Assembly: GCA_014549065.1 (NCBI GenBank)
Contig: JACDOX010000014.1
Location: 8,114,489 to 8,178,488, forward strand
Direction: 5' to 3'
Source of the DNA: Cardinalis cardinalis
Lineage: Eukaryota; Chordata; Aves; Passeriformes; Cardinalidae
Length of the DNA stretch: 64,000 nucleotides
A model generated the notes under the pieces. The model was not told the origin of the DNA and made no database searches. It was given only the letters and a program-made list of their open reading frames with translations. The translations under genes and the position numbers were made by a program. Positions 48,416 to 61,200 of the stretch are shown here, one piece after another. The first letter of the stretch is position 1; every line of letters begins with the position of its first letter.

Positions 48416-51400
48416 TTAACTGCCTTTTAAAATATAATATTGAGGCAGAAGCATGCATTCTGCCATGTGCACTGGTTGCAGCAATAACAGGCAGTCAGTT
48501 AGGAAGGCAGCAGCAGAGGAGGGACATTTGCCCTGAGTTCTTTTCAATGAAGCACTTGGGCATAGAGATTCACAGGTGTTAACATGATCTCCTCTTTTAT
48601 GATGTGGTGACAAACAGTACCACTAATAATCACTTGGACATTTTTGGAGACCTGGGCAAAGAAGGAAATGGAATTAACCCTCCCTCTTTTTTACTTTCCA
48701 TTTAGCTGCAGCAAGTTCTGGTGAACATTCCTTTACTCCCTTTTCCTGAATTTTTATGGCGTTAACTGTTCCTTTGGTAGAACAGAAAAGAGATTAATTT
48801 TTTGACTCTTACCTAAAACTGACTCCTAGTTTCTTGAGGACAAAACAAAAAAAATCCTAAGAAGAGAGGGAGAATAGGACAGCAAAACAGCCACAGAGTG
48901 TTTTTCTTATTNTGCTTCCTCCAAACTTGCTGCTAGACAAAGAAAAAAACGTATCAGAAAGCTTTATTAGCCACTCTGAGACCTGGCAAATTTACACTAG
49001 TGTTGGGCTGCCAAAGGCAGCTGTTGGTTATCTTGCTGGTTGCAGGATTGCAGCAGTGTTGCAAAAGAAACAGTTTAGGACAGACTAACTAAACAGATGG
49101 CAAGAATAGAGAAAGATTAACTGAATTAAAGAAGGAAAAAGAGACAGCAGGGAGAGCCTGGGAACAGTAACCTGAATCTGACATGCTGGATATCATTCAG
49201 AAGTGAACAGAAACTAGTAGAAATGGGGCTATCTTTTGGATCCTTCCCATCAACTCTGCCTGCCAACATCATCTCTTAGCATTAAGAGAATTAAGGTTCA
49301 ATAATGCCCTAAAGAACTCCCAAGTCCCCACATATAGTGGGCATTTTGTGCTACAAAGGTACATCTCACTCCTTTCAGCTTTCTTGGAATCAAATTATGG
49401 ACACAGAAGTGCAATAAGCAAAATAAGATTATTCTTTTGTTGTTTGCCAAATAAGCCAAATTGCTCACCAGTTTTGGAATATTTCTCCATTTTTAAAAAA
49501 AGTAATTCTCACCAGCATTTCACTCAGCAAGTGTTTTTCTCTGAACTTTTAAAGTCCTTTTGTCTATAATCTTTCCTGACTCTGAAAAGTCTTTTATATA
49601 ACAGGGAGAGGGAGATTTTTGTTATTTGGACATTGATATGTCCATGCAATATATCTTGTCAATTTTGGATTAGTGGTTTTGGTCCAATGACTTAGTCACT
49701 ATTAGTTTCCCTGAAAAAGAAATCAACTATTATTTTACAAAATGTTTTTCATTGTCTTCTAAAAAATCTAATATTGTCAGCTATCAGGAAGGGCCACTGA
49801 ATGCTGAAATGCCAGCAACCCTACAGCTTTTGAGATTGTGGTCTGTCAGTTTTTAAAGGCCTATTCCTCTCTCAAACATGCCTTGCAAAATATCTCAAGG
49901 CCACCTGATGGAAGTGGTGTCAGTGTGGAAGTGCTCCTGTGCTAAGTGCCTGTCTCCTTAAAGGTTTGTGAGAAGCAGAAATAATTCAAGGGTATACTCA
50001 GACAGTAGTCTCAACAGAGTCAATTTTCAGACTCTGCCCTCAGCAGCGTATCCAGTGCTCACAAAGGTGAGTATGTGGTACAACAGGGCTCATCCTGGGC
50101 ACTAGGAACTACCTGGAACCCGGGCTAAAAACTGTGCAATGGTATCCTCAGCCTCCATGTTGCTCTTCTCCCTGCAGGAAAGCAAGCATGGGCACACCAA
50201 GGCTTGCAAGAACCAGTTCTTTCTGCCATCATGTAAAAAAAGGAGTAGAAATGAGAACGTTATGCAAAGAACACTACAGGGAACACTAAGCAAAAATTGT
50301 TCTTCAGTTGGAAAAACGTAATCAGCAGATTTCCTCTTTCTGCTTCTGCGAATTGCAGCACCAGGAGAAGGAGGGGAGGGAGAAGGAGGGAAGTGGGCTC
50401 ATGGCCAAAATTTTATTGGCCATTTAAATGGTAGTCCAAACATACACTAGGAAGTTTTCTGTTAAGAAACTATTTTTTTCAGAGTTGTCTCAAGTTTATC
50501 AAAGTTTAATGCTGGTTTTATTACACTATTTCCCTCAGTTACAAAATTCTGAAATTAAAATAGTCACCCTCTAGCACATATTACCCCTTCAAGGTGCAAA
50601 GGACAACCCTGATGCAAGAAACTATCTATTTGGCAGTATATAGAAGAAAAAGAAAAAAATCTTGTGTGACTTTAGTTTGGATTTGTGAGTTATCTAATGC
50701 TGAACACTAAANAAAATCTAAAAGTAAGAGCCAGCTTTTAAAAACAGAAAGCCTTGCCCTCAGGAGGGGTGACTTGAAATAGTAGCTCTATTTTAAATCT
50801 TACAGAGGAAGAGAAAGGCTCTATGAATTTCTTACCTTATGCAATCAGAATACTGCATGAAATGATTAAAGGAAAAGAGTGAGCCAATTCTCTAAACCCT
50901 AAGTAAGTAGATATAGTTTCTTAGGAACAGAAACTAGAGAACTGTTAATGAAAATTGGGAACTGTTCAAGGACCTATTGCTGCTTTTTCTATGCACAGCA
51001 CAAAGGAGAAGTAAACAGAAAGACTAAATTACAATTCAACACATACAGGTGACAAATGCAAGTCAAAAGAATAAACAGCCTGTTTAGAGACAAGTCTGTT
51101 TTGCCTTTGCAGTGGAGCAGGAGCACATTCTTTTGGCTGGGCAGCAACCAGTGTCACACTGTGCCCCCAGCTCCTGGGCACAGATATGTGAGTGCCTTCG
51201 GCACGACGTGTCAGCCACAGGGACCAAGCATGAGCCTGGCATGGGCTGAGTTTATGGGAGGAAACCTGAAAACCACATTTCAATTCAACAGGCCTGACTC
51301 ACTTAAGTCATATTTACAGCCCTGTCACTGCAAGATTCTTAACCTATGTATCTAGTTAGCTGGATTACTTGCCACCTTTCTACTCTCTTCTCNTGCACCA

Positions 51401-53130
51401 GTAAAGTTGAAATGGAAGGACAGCAAGGGAAAAAAACACAAACCAGAAAAAAAACTTGAGAATCCAAAAGCTGTTGCAGAAGGGAGATTATTTTGAAATG
51501 TTTTCTATGAAAATATTAGCACTTTTCACTGGCTCTAGTGAGTGCACGAAACAGAACTGCTGTGTTCTGGTGCTTTCTACTGCATTCAACTTGCAGCCAA
51601 GGACAAGTATAGGTGGCTTTTTCTGCTTATGGATTTTTTGAAAGGTTCTGTCTTCATCTTTTTATTTCCGTAAGAAATCCACACAGAGCAAACCTTAAAA
51701 TTTCCAAGCATTTCTTGAGTAACTGACATTTAAAACACAAAAATTACAACACCGAACTCATTACTTGCTCTCTGCCCTCCCAAACTCCCAATGATGCAGA
51801 GGATTCTAAGAAAAGGAAGTGGAATGTGCTAGGTATGGTCCAAGAGATGGATCAGATCCATGAAGACCCAAATCTAGGCAAGAAGCTGATCAAATGAAGG
51901 TCTAGCAGAGGAGCTGTCTCTCAGCTGCTGTATCCATGCTGTTGTGGACACCACTTTTTCTCTCATTGCAACAAAGCTCTAATAGCAGTACTATCTAACT
52001 TCCACTTTTTTTGTGTTTCGGAGAAAAGAAAATGCCAAAAGGAAATTCTTTNGCCTAGGGCCAAGTAGTGTTATTCAAAAATCCTGTGTTAGAAGAGGGT
52101 TGCTAAAATCCCTTTGGAATCCCCATTGTGCAGTGTTTCTGTACAANCATAGCACGGCATTATGTTAAATCATCACAGCCTAATGATCTCTGGAATCTAT
52201 GACAGAAGGAAAATNGATTGATCATATGGGCTGAATCACAATAGATAGAAAAGACTAATACAGAATATATCTTCTTTAATTAGGAATTTTTTCTGTCTCA
52301 GGTACTCAAAAAGTCAAGTTAATTCATGTAAACATTTTACATCTGGGCAGACTTANAAATGTACCACTACAGAGTATTTTAAAGTCACAGCTTCCTAGGG
52401 GAAAATCAATAATTTTCAAGGGTCAAAGCCTAGTGTACTGAAGCCAGTAGGATTTTCCTCTGTAGAATCAGAATCAAACAAAAGAGCCCTTAACTCTNCC
52501 CTTGACTATTGATGACAGGCACCAGAGCTCTGCAAAGGAAAATAGAAAAAGAGAACTAATGAATTTTGAAGTGAACTTGCCAAGTTGCAATACTGTCTTC
52601 ATTTATGTCTCTTCTAAAANTTTTTCCAAGGTATTAACAGGAAATAAATAGCTTATGAAAACAGTAATATAATTTCAGTGGAGCCACTGACATACCCAGG
52701 AGCCCAAGTCAAAGCTTTTTCAAGTGAGTGAAAGTCTCCATAGCCACTGGCAGAACAGCAGACATTTCATTGGTTTGGGGGTTAGTTTGGCAAACACTAG
52801 TGGCTACACTTGCTTTCTGTGCCCCAGCTTCCTCTGAAAGTCTTCACTGCTTTTTTGGATGATCCTTTCAGTTCCTTTGGGTACCTTTCCATGCAGTGAT
52901 GACCAAGCCAGCTCTGAACCTTTTCATACCAAGACAATTTCTATAGCCAGATTTCAGATACTGAGAGTCCCTTAATGAGAAATCCTGGTTTCTGGAAGCA
53001 GGATAATCTCATTAGCAAGGCACAGGTTGCTTTCCAGCAGGGCTGACTAGCTAAGCAAGCATGGCTTTTCTTTTCCCAGGGCCTGTTTTGCTGCTACATG
53101 ATTGAAGTGGGTTGATTTATGTGTCCCTGC
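48416..53130. other. noncoding sequence, no gene seen
   Basis: Unique sequence with a purine-rich G-quadruplex motif at 50373-50397 and a slightly CpG-containing open stretch around 51100-51350 (frames on both strands, no family). Single Ns are denser than usual at 52050-52620, roughly one per 100 bases. Confidence 0.65.
50373..50397 (+). other. G-quadruplex motif
   Basis: Four G-runs (GGGG, GGG, GGG, GGG) separated by loops of 1, 7 and 4 bases satisfy the usual G3+N1-7 pattern. The motif sits in a purine-only segment (about 50363-50393). It could fold in single-stranded DNA or RNA of plus sense. Function is unknown. Confidence 0.75.
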
Positions 53131-53207
53131 ACTGGGCTGTTTAGTTGTAAGCACTGAGTCCCAGTTCTTCATGTGTAAAATGAAAGCAGTAATAGCTTCC
53201 TCCTGCC
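53131..53207 (-). mobile_element. MIR-like CORE-SINE relic, antisense
   Basis: CTGGGCTGTTTAGTTG, GAGTCCCAGTTCTTCATGTG, TAAAATGAAAGCAGTAATAG and CTTCCTCCTGCC run in the order of the reverse-complement MIR core (CTGGGCAAGTCACTTAAC, GAGCCTCAGTTTCCTCATCTG, TAAAATGGGGATAATAATAG, TACCTACCT). The copy is degraded but collinear, and lies on the minus strand. Confidence 0.6.
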
Positions 53208-55085
53208 ATGCACACACGTAAAGGAGAAAATGTTAGAAGAGGGAAGAGCATGTGGGTGTTTCTTGTAAAGGTTACCAGACCTGTCTAGTATCTCAGATCT
53301 CTCTTTCTGACAACTTCGTGATTTTTGAATCCAATCAGTGCCAAATGGCCATGTGATACCATAATTTTATCCCCAGTCTCTCTTTTATCCTCTTTCCCTC
53401 CTATTAGTCACATCCTTGCTTGGAAAGCACAACAGTTCTGAGGGATGATGAGAAATGGGAGAGACAGGTTATCACAGAGCTGGTGCTGGAGCTCTGGGAG
53501 TTACAGAATGCCTCAAATGCAGTGGAAAGCTGGCTGGGTCAGAAGCTTTCCAGCCACTTCCTTTTTCTGCTGCTACCACAGCATGGCGTGAGGTGGGATA
53601 TGTTAAAACCTATCTTGAAACTCAGATGAACTGGACCATTTAATATGTTTCTACTGCTAGGCTGTACTGGCAGTGCCACTCAAAGTAGCGGCGCCAGAGA
53701 GGAAAATGTAATTGAGTTGCTTGCTAATTTAGGAGGTTGGATTCACATAATGACTGCTTCTGTATATGAACAAAGCAACATGCAGTCCTGCAAACCGAGG
53801 GGGGAAAAGGCTTCTGAAGATTGTTGCAAGTGCAGGCAAAACTTCTCTCTGTATGCCCTCTCCCCTTGCTTGGGTAAGATGTCTCACACATAATATATGT
53901 TCCNCATGCTACTGACTCATTTTCCTTCTCTTAGTAAGATCACTTTTAAAGCAAAATTTCAGTCTTTGAAAGCAAGTCCCTGCCCTTTTATATTTAGCTA
54001 AAGCGAGCTACTTCTCTAAAATATGTCTGTATTTCTCCTGCAGTGGGTTTGTGGAGGTTATATGACAGACCTGACAGTCATAGTGAAAGAGGAATATGAC
54101 CTGCTCCATACATGAACCAGGAAGTCTGCTCTTTAGGTAGCTGCTGAATTTCAGATGAAAGAGCTGAATAAGTTCCTTTTTCAACTTCAAGCTAAAAAAA
54201 CAAAGTTCAGCCCAAAAGCCAGAGGGGTACAGAGGAATGGGGATCAAGCAGGAGACTGTCAATTCTGTTCTCAGGAGGTCAAAGCACTGCAAGATCATTG
54301 TTGGATACAGATCCAACAAAAGTCTTGCAAGTGCTTATCATACTATTTAAACATACTCTTTAATGGTTTTGCACTTTCCCCGCTTCTGACCCACTTTGTA
54401 ATAGCTCTTTTAGCAAAACATTTTCTAAAGAAGAGTCCTTTATATAAGAATTTTTAATTTAACAACCCCAGCCTGGTGCTTTAAGAAAGCAAAATGATGT
54501 AATTTTACATTTTCCTTGCCTTTCATGCCTAGTTTTGAGAAATCTCATCTCGGAAGGTGAAAAGACTAATTTACTCTCTATTTCTAGCCTTTTTTTGCTC
54601 TGGGAGACCTATGGCTACAGTTTTGGGTCTCTAAAGAGAGTCTGAATGTCTCTGTGGATATGTTTACATTGTGCACGAGGTACTTGTTGTGAAGCACCTC
54701 AAGATAGCTGTTTTCTAGCTCTTCACTTCAAGTACATGGCTGAAGTGTGTGTTGGCTCCCACCTGCCCATGAGTCTCTCCAAGGAGCTGGGTGTGGAGAC
54801 AGTGAGCACCTGAATGTCTCTGAACTGTGACCTGGCATGTGTGTGCTGGTTGACATGTCTTTAGCATGGCTGGGGAAACAATACCTCATATTTGTGAGTC
54901 TTTGGTGAAGATCTTGAGGTTGAATGATAATCTCATTGGTTATTTTGGCCTTTTAGCAGGAGGATGGAGCTAAGTGGTGAAATTCAGTCTGTAAAACACC
55001 AACCTGAGAAGACAAGTAATTNAGTTGGCTCAGAGTTTCTGTAGGTGGCATTGCTTCAACAGCTTCTACAACAGGGCAGTTCTTG
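53208..55085. other. noncoding sequence with one exon-like open segment
   Basis: Mostly unique DNA. The plus-strand interval 53661-53873 is flanked by acceptor-like and donor-like sites and is open throughout (see findings), but no protein family is recognised. Nothing else of note is seen to 55085. Confidence 0.6.
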
Positions 55086-55205
55086 TTTTTACTTTTCAAG
55101 ACTGATCTCAAAAACATTGGAGGGAACTCAAAGAGGGTCTAAAGCAATGGTTGAAGACCTGGAGGATATACAAAGACTCAAAGGAGCTCAACCTATGTAT
55201 TAGGC
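55086..55205 (+). mobile_element. probable old CR1 LINE fragment
   Basis: TTTTCAAGACTGATCTCAAAAACATTGG, then CAAAGAGGGTCTAAAGCAATGG, then AAGACTCAAAGGAGCTCAACC recalls the CR1 segment that in better copies reads AAGAAAGACATTGAGG, then GAGGGCAATGAAGC with GGGTCTGGA, then GAGGCTGAAGGAGCTGGG. The order is right but divergence is high, and the following GTTCAGCCTGGAGAA block is not clear, so the call is tentative. Confidence 0.45.
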
Positions 55206-58186
55206 ATGTAATAAAGTTAGGAGAGAGTCTGAAAGTTGTGCTCATTGAAGAAGAAAGAATTTGATGATAAAGGGCTTTCTGACTCAATAGACACAAGTAC
55301 AAGACCTAGATGTGATCTGAGGCCTCCCCTAAAAGTNCAACAGAAAAGAAAGTTTTCCCCACCACTTTGGTCCAGCTGAGATTGTGGAAGGAACTGTTGT
55401 TTCTGCTGAATGCAGTTCAGGCACTGCCTCCAGCAAGATGGGCTCTGGCCAAAGCCCTGCTCAGGCCTTGGTGGCAAAGATTGCATCAAATGCACTGTGC
55501 ATTAGAGAAGAAGCCAGACAAGATTCTACATAGCTGACAAGTCACCTGTGAATTCCTGGGGGGTTCTTAAGAAGTCTGNATTGATATTAATATCATGGAC
55601 TGGGCCTGGAAAATATTTTTTTTTAACACGCATCAGGATTGAGCAAACAGGGGCTAAAGAATAAGGTCTAAAAAGGAAAACATGTAATTTTTGCCCTTGG
55701 AGAAAGAACTTGTTTTTTCTTTCCACTTTTGGGTGCTCTCATAGTTGAATTTGGCAACCTAGAGTCAGAGACACAGAAATCCCATGGTACAGCTTGTTCC
55801 TACAGGTGTCTGACAAATTCTGGAGCAATAAGGAGATTATTTCTGTTCTCATCATAATTTAGAAACACAGTTTCAGGTAAAAATGGTTAGAGAATTTCAT
55901 CTCTCTGGCCAAACTTAGAATAAAATGCTAAAAAACCTCCTATCACATGCCTCTTCAAACTGATAACAGATCCTACCATCAAAACTAGCATTGATCAAAC
56001 TTCAGACAGCAGACTCTGAACTACTTCACAACATCTGGACTTATAAAAGTCTGAAATGACTGACATTTTTCTNGTAAAGTGAAAAAATCCAGCCACTTAC
56101 TTGTAGAACATTTTCTCTCCTTTTCTTGAAATTATTAGAATTGGCAATGCACAAGATACATTTAACTGAATGTACACTATAAAGGATTTCTGGAATAATN
56201 AAGGAACTTACAGGAAAATGCTATCACAAAATCCTTAAAGGAACTCAATAACAGCAGCTCTAGTGATGCATCATTTTACTCTGCTTATCCTAATGTATGT
56301 CAATGCAGAGTAAAGTTTTGTGTCTTTTGTATTACCTTAAGAAATAATTGATTTGAATGTTAAAAATTAAGAAAAAATCCTCGGTTCTGGGGAGGCAGAA
56401 GTGAGGGATGATTCCCAGACAATAAGGATACATTAATTATAATTTTAAATATATATAACATCAAGGACCAAAAGTAATGACCAGAAAGAACCATGGACAA
56501 TGTATTTAGTCTTTATTAAATGAAAATGAGAAATAAGGAAATAATTCAGAAAATCTAGAAATGTCTAGTAAGTGGTTTGTTCTTTTCTAGGGGATGGGGA
56601 ATGCAACACTGTATTCACATAATCTGTTGATGAAATACTACACAGTATAGCAGTTCTTAAGGCATTTGTATCCAACACATAGAAATAGGNGCTTTTTACT
56701 GCTCATTTATCCCACCTGTCTTGGACTCCTCTCAGGCCTGACTAAATCATTCTCCAAAAGTCCCATCCTCCGGGTCAAAGAACATAAATTTCTGTTGTAA
56801 AGTGGCAATCCTCATGAGGGCACAGTAAAAAACCCCANAAATGAAAAGGCTAGTCAGCCACAGGATGCAGTCAGAGGAACAAGGCAACCTGAATGCAAAG
56901 AGGGACAAGTAATCTCAGGATGAATCAGGTGAGGAAAGTTTTTTCTTAAAATTGGGAATATATTAGTGCTATTTGTCAAGAGTATTAGTAAGATACTATC
57001 TGGAAAATTTGTTCACTCATGTTTGAGAATTCAAACTTGTTCATGAGTAAAGCAGGCACCTGGATGAAAGAAAATTGCTCTGGTAGAGCAGGCATGAAGG
57101 AGCTTGTCTTGTTTATCATAGGAAAAAAAAAGCCTGGGATGAGATGTGATTGCTTTTTGGAAATACATCAGAGGGCTGAGCACCACGAGAGGAGAAAGAT
57201 ATGTGAACTAACAGCATCTACAGGAAATGGAAGATGGGTAGGTAGATGGAGAGATGTATAAATGGATAGTCACTTTCAGGGTGACTCTCCTGTAGCACTT
57301 GTTTCAGTGGCTCAAAGAGCTGGAAGCTCTAGAAAAACTGAATTCAAAACCAGATGAAAATTTTATCTGTGATGATAATTGATCAGTTAGCTGTGGATTC
57401 TGTCTCAGTGGAAACTTTGAAATGAAAATGGCACATTTTCTCTAACAGATACATTTTTGTTCATTCCTGGTGCTACCCTTGAATCAGAACTGATTCATGT
57501 GCATCCTATGGCTCTTATTTTGCTGTGTGTCAACTAGGTANTTCTCAGAGTGCCTAAAATCTTCTTGCTAATACTCGAGGTTTTTACTTTAGAGCTCCTT
57601 TTAAATTGCAAGAATAATGTAGATCAGATTCATTGGAAATAAAAATGGGGTTCTATGCTTTAGTACTTCTGTGAAACAGAAATACAATTTTTTAATCTGT
57701 CTTTAATCTGCCTTCTTGAATAGTTTTATTTCATACATGCTGATAGCTCAGCAGAAGGCTGTTGTTAGCTCACAATAATAGATAGCCTCTAGGTTAACTT
57801 CTGGAAGTAACTTTGGAAACTATTTTTCAGGCAATGCTCCAAGAAAAAGAGGCACATGTTGAGGAACTGACATAACTTTTTAACACCACAACCAGCATAT
57901 TTTTTCATGCAAACCCAGCCAAAACAAGTTGCCAAAATCAATATTGATCTAGTTCTTCATCCAATCAACAAATGCCATTGTTTATAAGATATAACTTTTC
58001 TTGGTTAAAGTTCAAAGCAAAATGCCAAGGATTTGCAAAACTATTTAAATGAGAGGATTTAGGTTTCCAGAAACTCTGGCTTGCTTTCAGTCTCAGTGGG
58101 TATTCTGAGCCATCAGAAACTATCCAAAGAACCTCTGCAGTTTTTATATAGAACCTAATGGTGAAATGACAGCAAAGGGAACGTGA
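55206..58186. other. noncoding sequence, no gene seen
   Basis: Unique DNA. The 92-codon minus frame at 55217-55495 has no recognisable content. No simple repeats longer than short A/T runs. Nothing supports a gene. Confidence 0.65.
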
Positions 58187-58228
58187 GTGTATGCACATGT
58201 GCATATGTGTGTGATATATATACACACA
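58187..58228. repeat. alternating purine-pyrimidine tract (Z-DNA-prone)
   Basis: Two abutting perfectly alternating stretches, 58187-58213 (TG/CA-rich) and 58214-58228 (TA then CA). The first contains a 16-base perfect palindrome, TATGCACATGTGCATA, at 58190-58205. Such tracts favour left-handed or cruciform DNA under supercoiling. Confidence 0.85.
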
Positions 58229-61200
58229 AAAAATATTTTACAAATATTATACTAAAAAATGATACTTTGAATTTTTCTGCATCACTGAAATTTAGTTTGA
58301 GACTAAGGAAAAATAATTATGCAGTATGATTAAAAGAAATTTGGAAGTTCTCCTGTTTGTTGATAAAATGTCTGGTCTTCCAGTCCATCAAAACAAAAAT
58401 TGTGCTGGGCTCAGAATTCCATGAATGTGGGTTTTATAATTATAAATACATTAAAATATTGCATAGGCATGGGATTTATTTAACCTTTTCCTTAAGCTGT
58501 TTCTTTAAGAAAACCGGTCAAATATTCCTGAATTTTCCATCGTAATAATATGTCCAGAACTGCATANACCCAGAACAGGAAATGCAAATGTTTATTTCTC
58601 TAAAGAAAAGATTTTAACAATTCCAGTAAAGGGTTATATTCCAGAATCTGGGCTTTATTTTGTGAGACACTCTGTAAGATCTTTAGATAATAGACAGGTA
58701 GGCCATAGGGCAAAAAGCCAAGTTTTCAACTAAACTTCAGTAACCTCAGCAAATGAGGCCTTCATATTCCAAAGTTTTCAGTAATAATCTGTGTTCTAAT
58801 AGCACTGTCAAGGTGCTATTTAAATATTACTGCATACTACTATCTAGCTTTGGCCGGCCATTAGGTAATGGTGAAGCTTCTTGCTTAGATACTGAATAGT
58901 AAAGTTTGTTGATTTTCACAGTCTTTAAATTCTTGGAGACGTAGTGTAGGCTGATTTTTAACAGGCTTATATGATATTCTGAGGCTGCTGCTTTGCTTTT
59001 TCCTTTAGGATTTTTGGTTTCCTAGCTTGAGGGTGAAGCGGTTGGAGCTGATTATATTTTCCAGTGTTAACTCCCAAAAAACACACATGTGCCTATTTGC
59101 TAAGAATTCCGGTTATTCATTGCACTGGTTGGAGCTAGTGCTGCCATCTCCCCGCTTTTACCATTTCAGTGGCACAAGACAGTCTCTAAAGCATTTTAGC
59201 AGCTCCTCTTTGTGCCTCCAGATACTTTATCTTGTGGCACAACTGAGAGCTGTGGCTTAAATCCCCTTTTGTGCCATTTTCTTACTTAAATTTCTTCTTA
59301 AAACTCCTGGTTTTGTAAACAGGCATGGCTCTGGTCATGACAAAACTGATGCAAATTGCATTAGTTTCACTTAGGGTTTTTTTTTGTCTCCCTAAAAAAG
59401 ATCATGGTGGATGTAATCCAGTATCTGGTATTCAGGCTGTAAGACTAAAAACTCAGGTTANTAGAGAGTGTGAATTTGGTACAAAAATACAAAAAGGCTA
59501 TTGCCTTTTTCAGGTATTCTGAGATTCCTTCAGGTCTTCGTCTATGCAGAAAAAAATAAAGAATTCATGCTATTTATTGACGAACACTCTGAGAAAGATA
59601 GGTCTAGTTCTTCCAGACATTGTGCCTTCTTGTGGTCATGGTTTTGGGTTTTATCACAATTCCAGCATAGACTTTGTGGCAGGACACACGTTTCAGACAG
59701 CTAGTGTCACAATTTGCAAAATATCTCAAACATTTTCTCAAAGAAACACCTTTGTCAGCCTAACTATTTTTGTGTATGTCCAAAATGAGCATTCCACTCA
59801 GACTCTGGTANGGATAAAAATACCTACTTATCCCTAGTCTTTACCGGCAGGTCAATCATATTTTCTTTATTAGGAGGAACTTGTTTAGGGTTTAGAGCAA
59901 GCAAAAGTAAGATCCCTTCCCCCATCCTGCCTGCAGAGCCAGACCTGTGCCCAACATCACAGGAGCTTTCCATCAACCTCAGCCCAGAGCTCCACCTGAT
60001 CCTACATATAAGGAGTAGGGTGCAGTGCCATGATGAGCCCCCAGCAGCACCTTGGATACAGCAGCATCACCAGGCTTTCAGAGGGGAAGGGACAGAGTGG
60101 AGCACAGGCTCCACTCAGGACTGGTCAGAAGGGGTGTTCCACAGNAGGAGGGGTTCCTACAGCCAGATGGGCCGGTGGGGGCAATCAGCCTTCTGCTGTG
60201 GCTGCCTGAGCTGCCTTGCACACTGAGTGGCTTGCACTGTGGGGGCCTCAGCTGAAAGTTTTGGATGCTTGAAGGAGATGAGCTGCTGCTGTCATTTTCC
60301 AGCCTTCACAGATGCAAGATGCTATGAGCCCTGGGAGCTGTGGGAGCTGGGAAGCAGTGCTGCACTGGGTACACCCCAGAGCATCACTCACAGGGGAGGA
60401 AGTTCGTGTTTATTTGCTAATAGCCTGCAATGAGTTTGTCTACCTGTTCTTGATTCACTTTTTTTAACTGAACCCTACATAAATGTTTCATTGTGAGGAT
60501 TGTCACAGTGACTTACAAGACTACATTGGGGTCATTTTTTCAGCATTTTAGGTTCAGCTATGTCCATACAGCAAAACCAGAAAACCCCACCCTCCTCCAT
60601 CATTGGTTTTTTTGAAAATCTTTCTGGATCGTGCTTAAAAGTAGGTGTTATTGTTCACACTTCTTCTCTCAGATACATTAGACCATTCTGGAGTGGACAT
60701 CCAAAGATATATTTTGTTTTGAGGGAGAAGTTTAAAAATATTTGAAATAAATTAATTGCCAGCAAATATTCATACTATTCCCTGCAGAAAAACTTGTTCC
60801 CAGAAGTTGCCATAGGTGACATGGAAGTTCAGGAATAATAAATGTTTCTTTTTGCTGATGATTTCACATTTTCTTCTTGCTGCTGACATTTAGACAAAGT
60901 TTTCTGCTGACATTAGAAAAAAGAATTATTTTCCCTTTCCAGACATTCCTGGCCAAAACATCACTTTTGTGCTTGCTTTAACATTCTTAAGTTCCCAGTT
61001 GTCCTAAACAAATTCCTTTTTATTGATCTAATGATTACTAGGTTCAAATTCTCCCGGATTATTCTTTCACTTTATGCCTTATATCTGTAGCTGTAATAGG
61101 AAAGCTGAGTTGCTTNATTTTAATACTTTCAGTAATCTTCCTTTCTGTCTGCCTAGCTGCAAAATAACTTTCACTTGACTTTAGGCAGGTGGCTGCACAA

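Noticed and set aside
55206..55500. Extension of the old CR1 piece, or an LTR
   Set aside because: No clear CR1 blocks after 55205, and no TG...CA ends, polyadenylation signal arrangement or primer-binding site typical of an LTR.
61035..61060. GGTTCAAATTC resembling a tRNA B box
   Set aside because: No A box at the right distance upstream and no cloverleaf-compatible stems.
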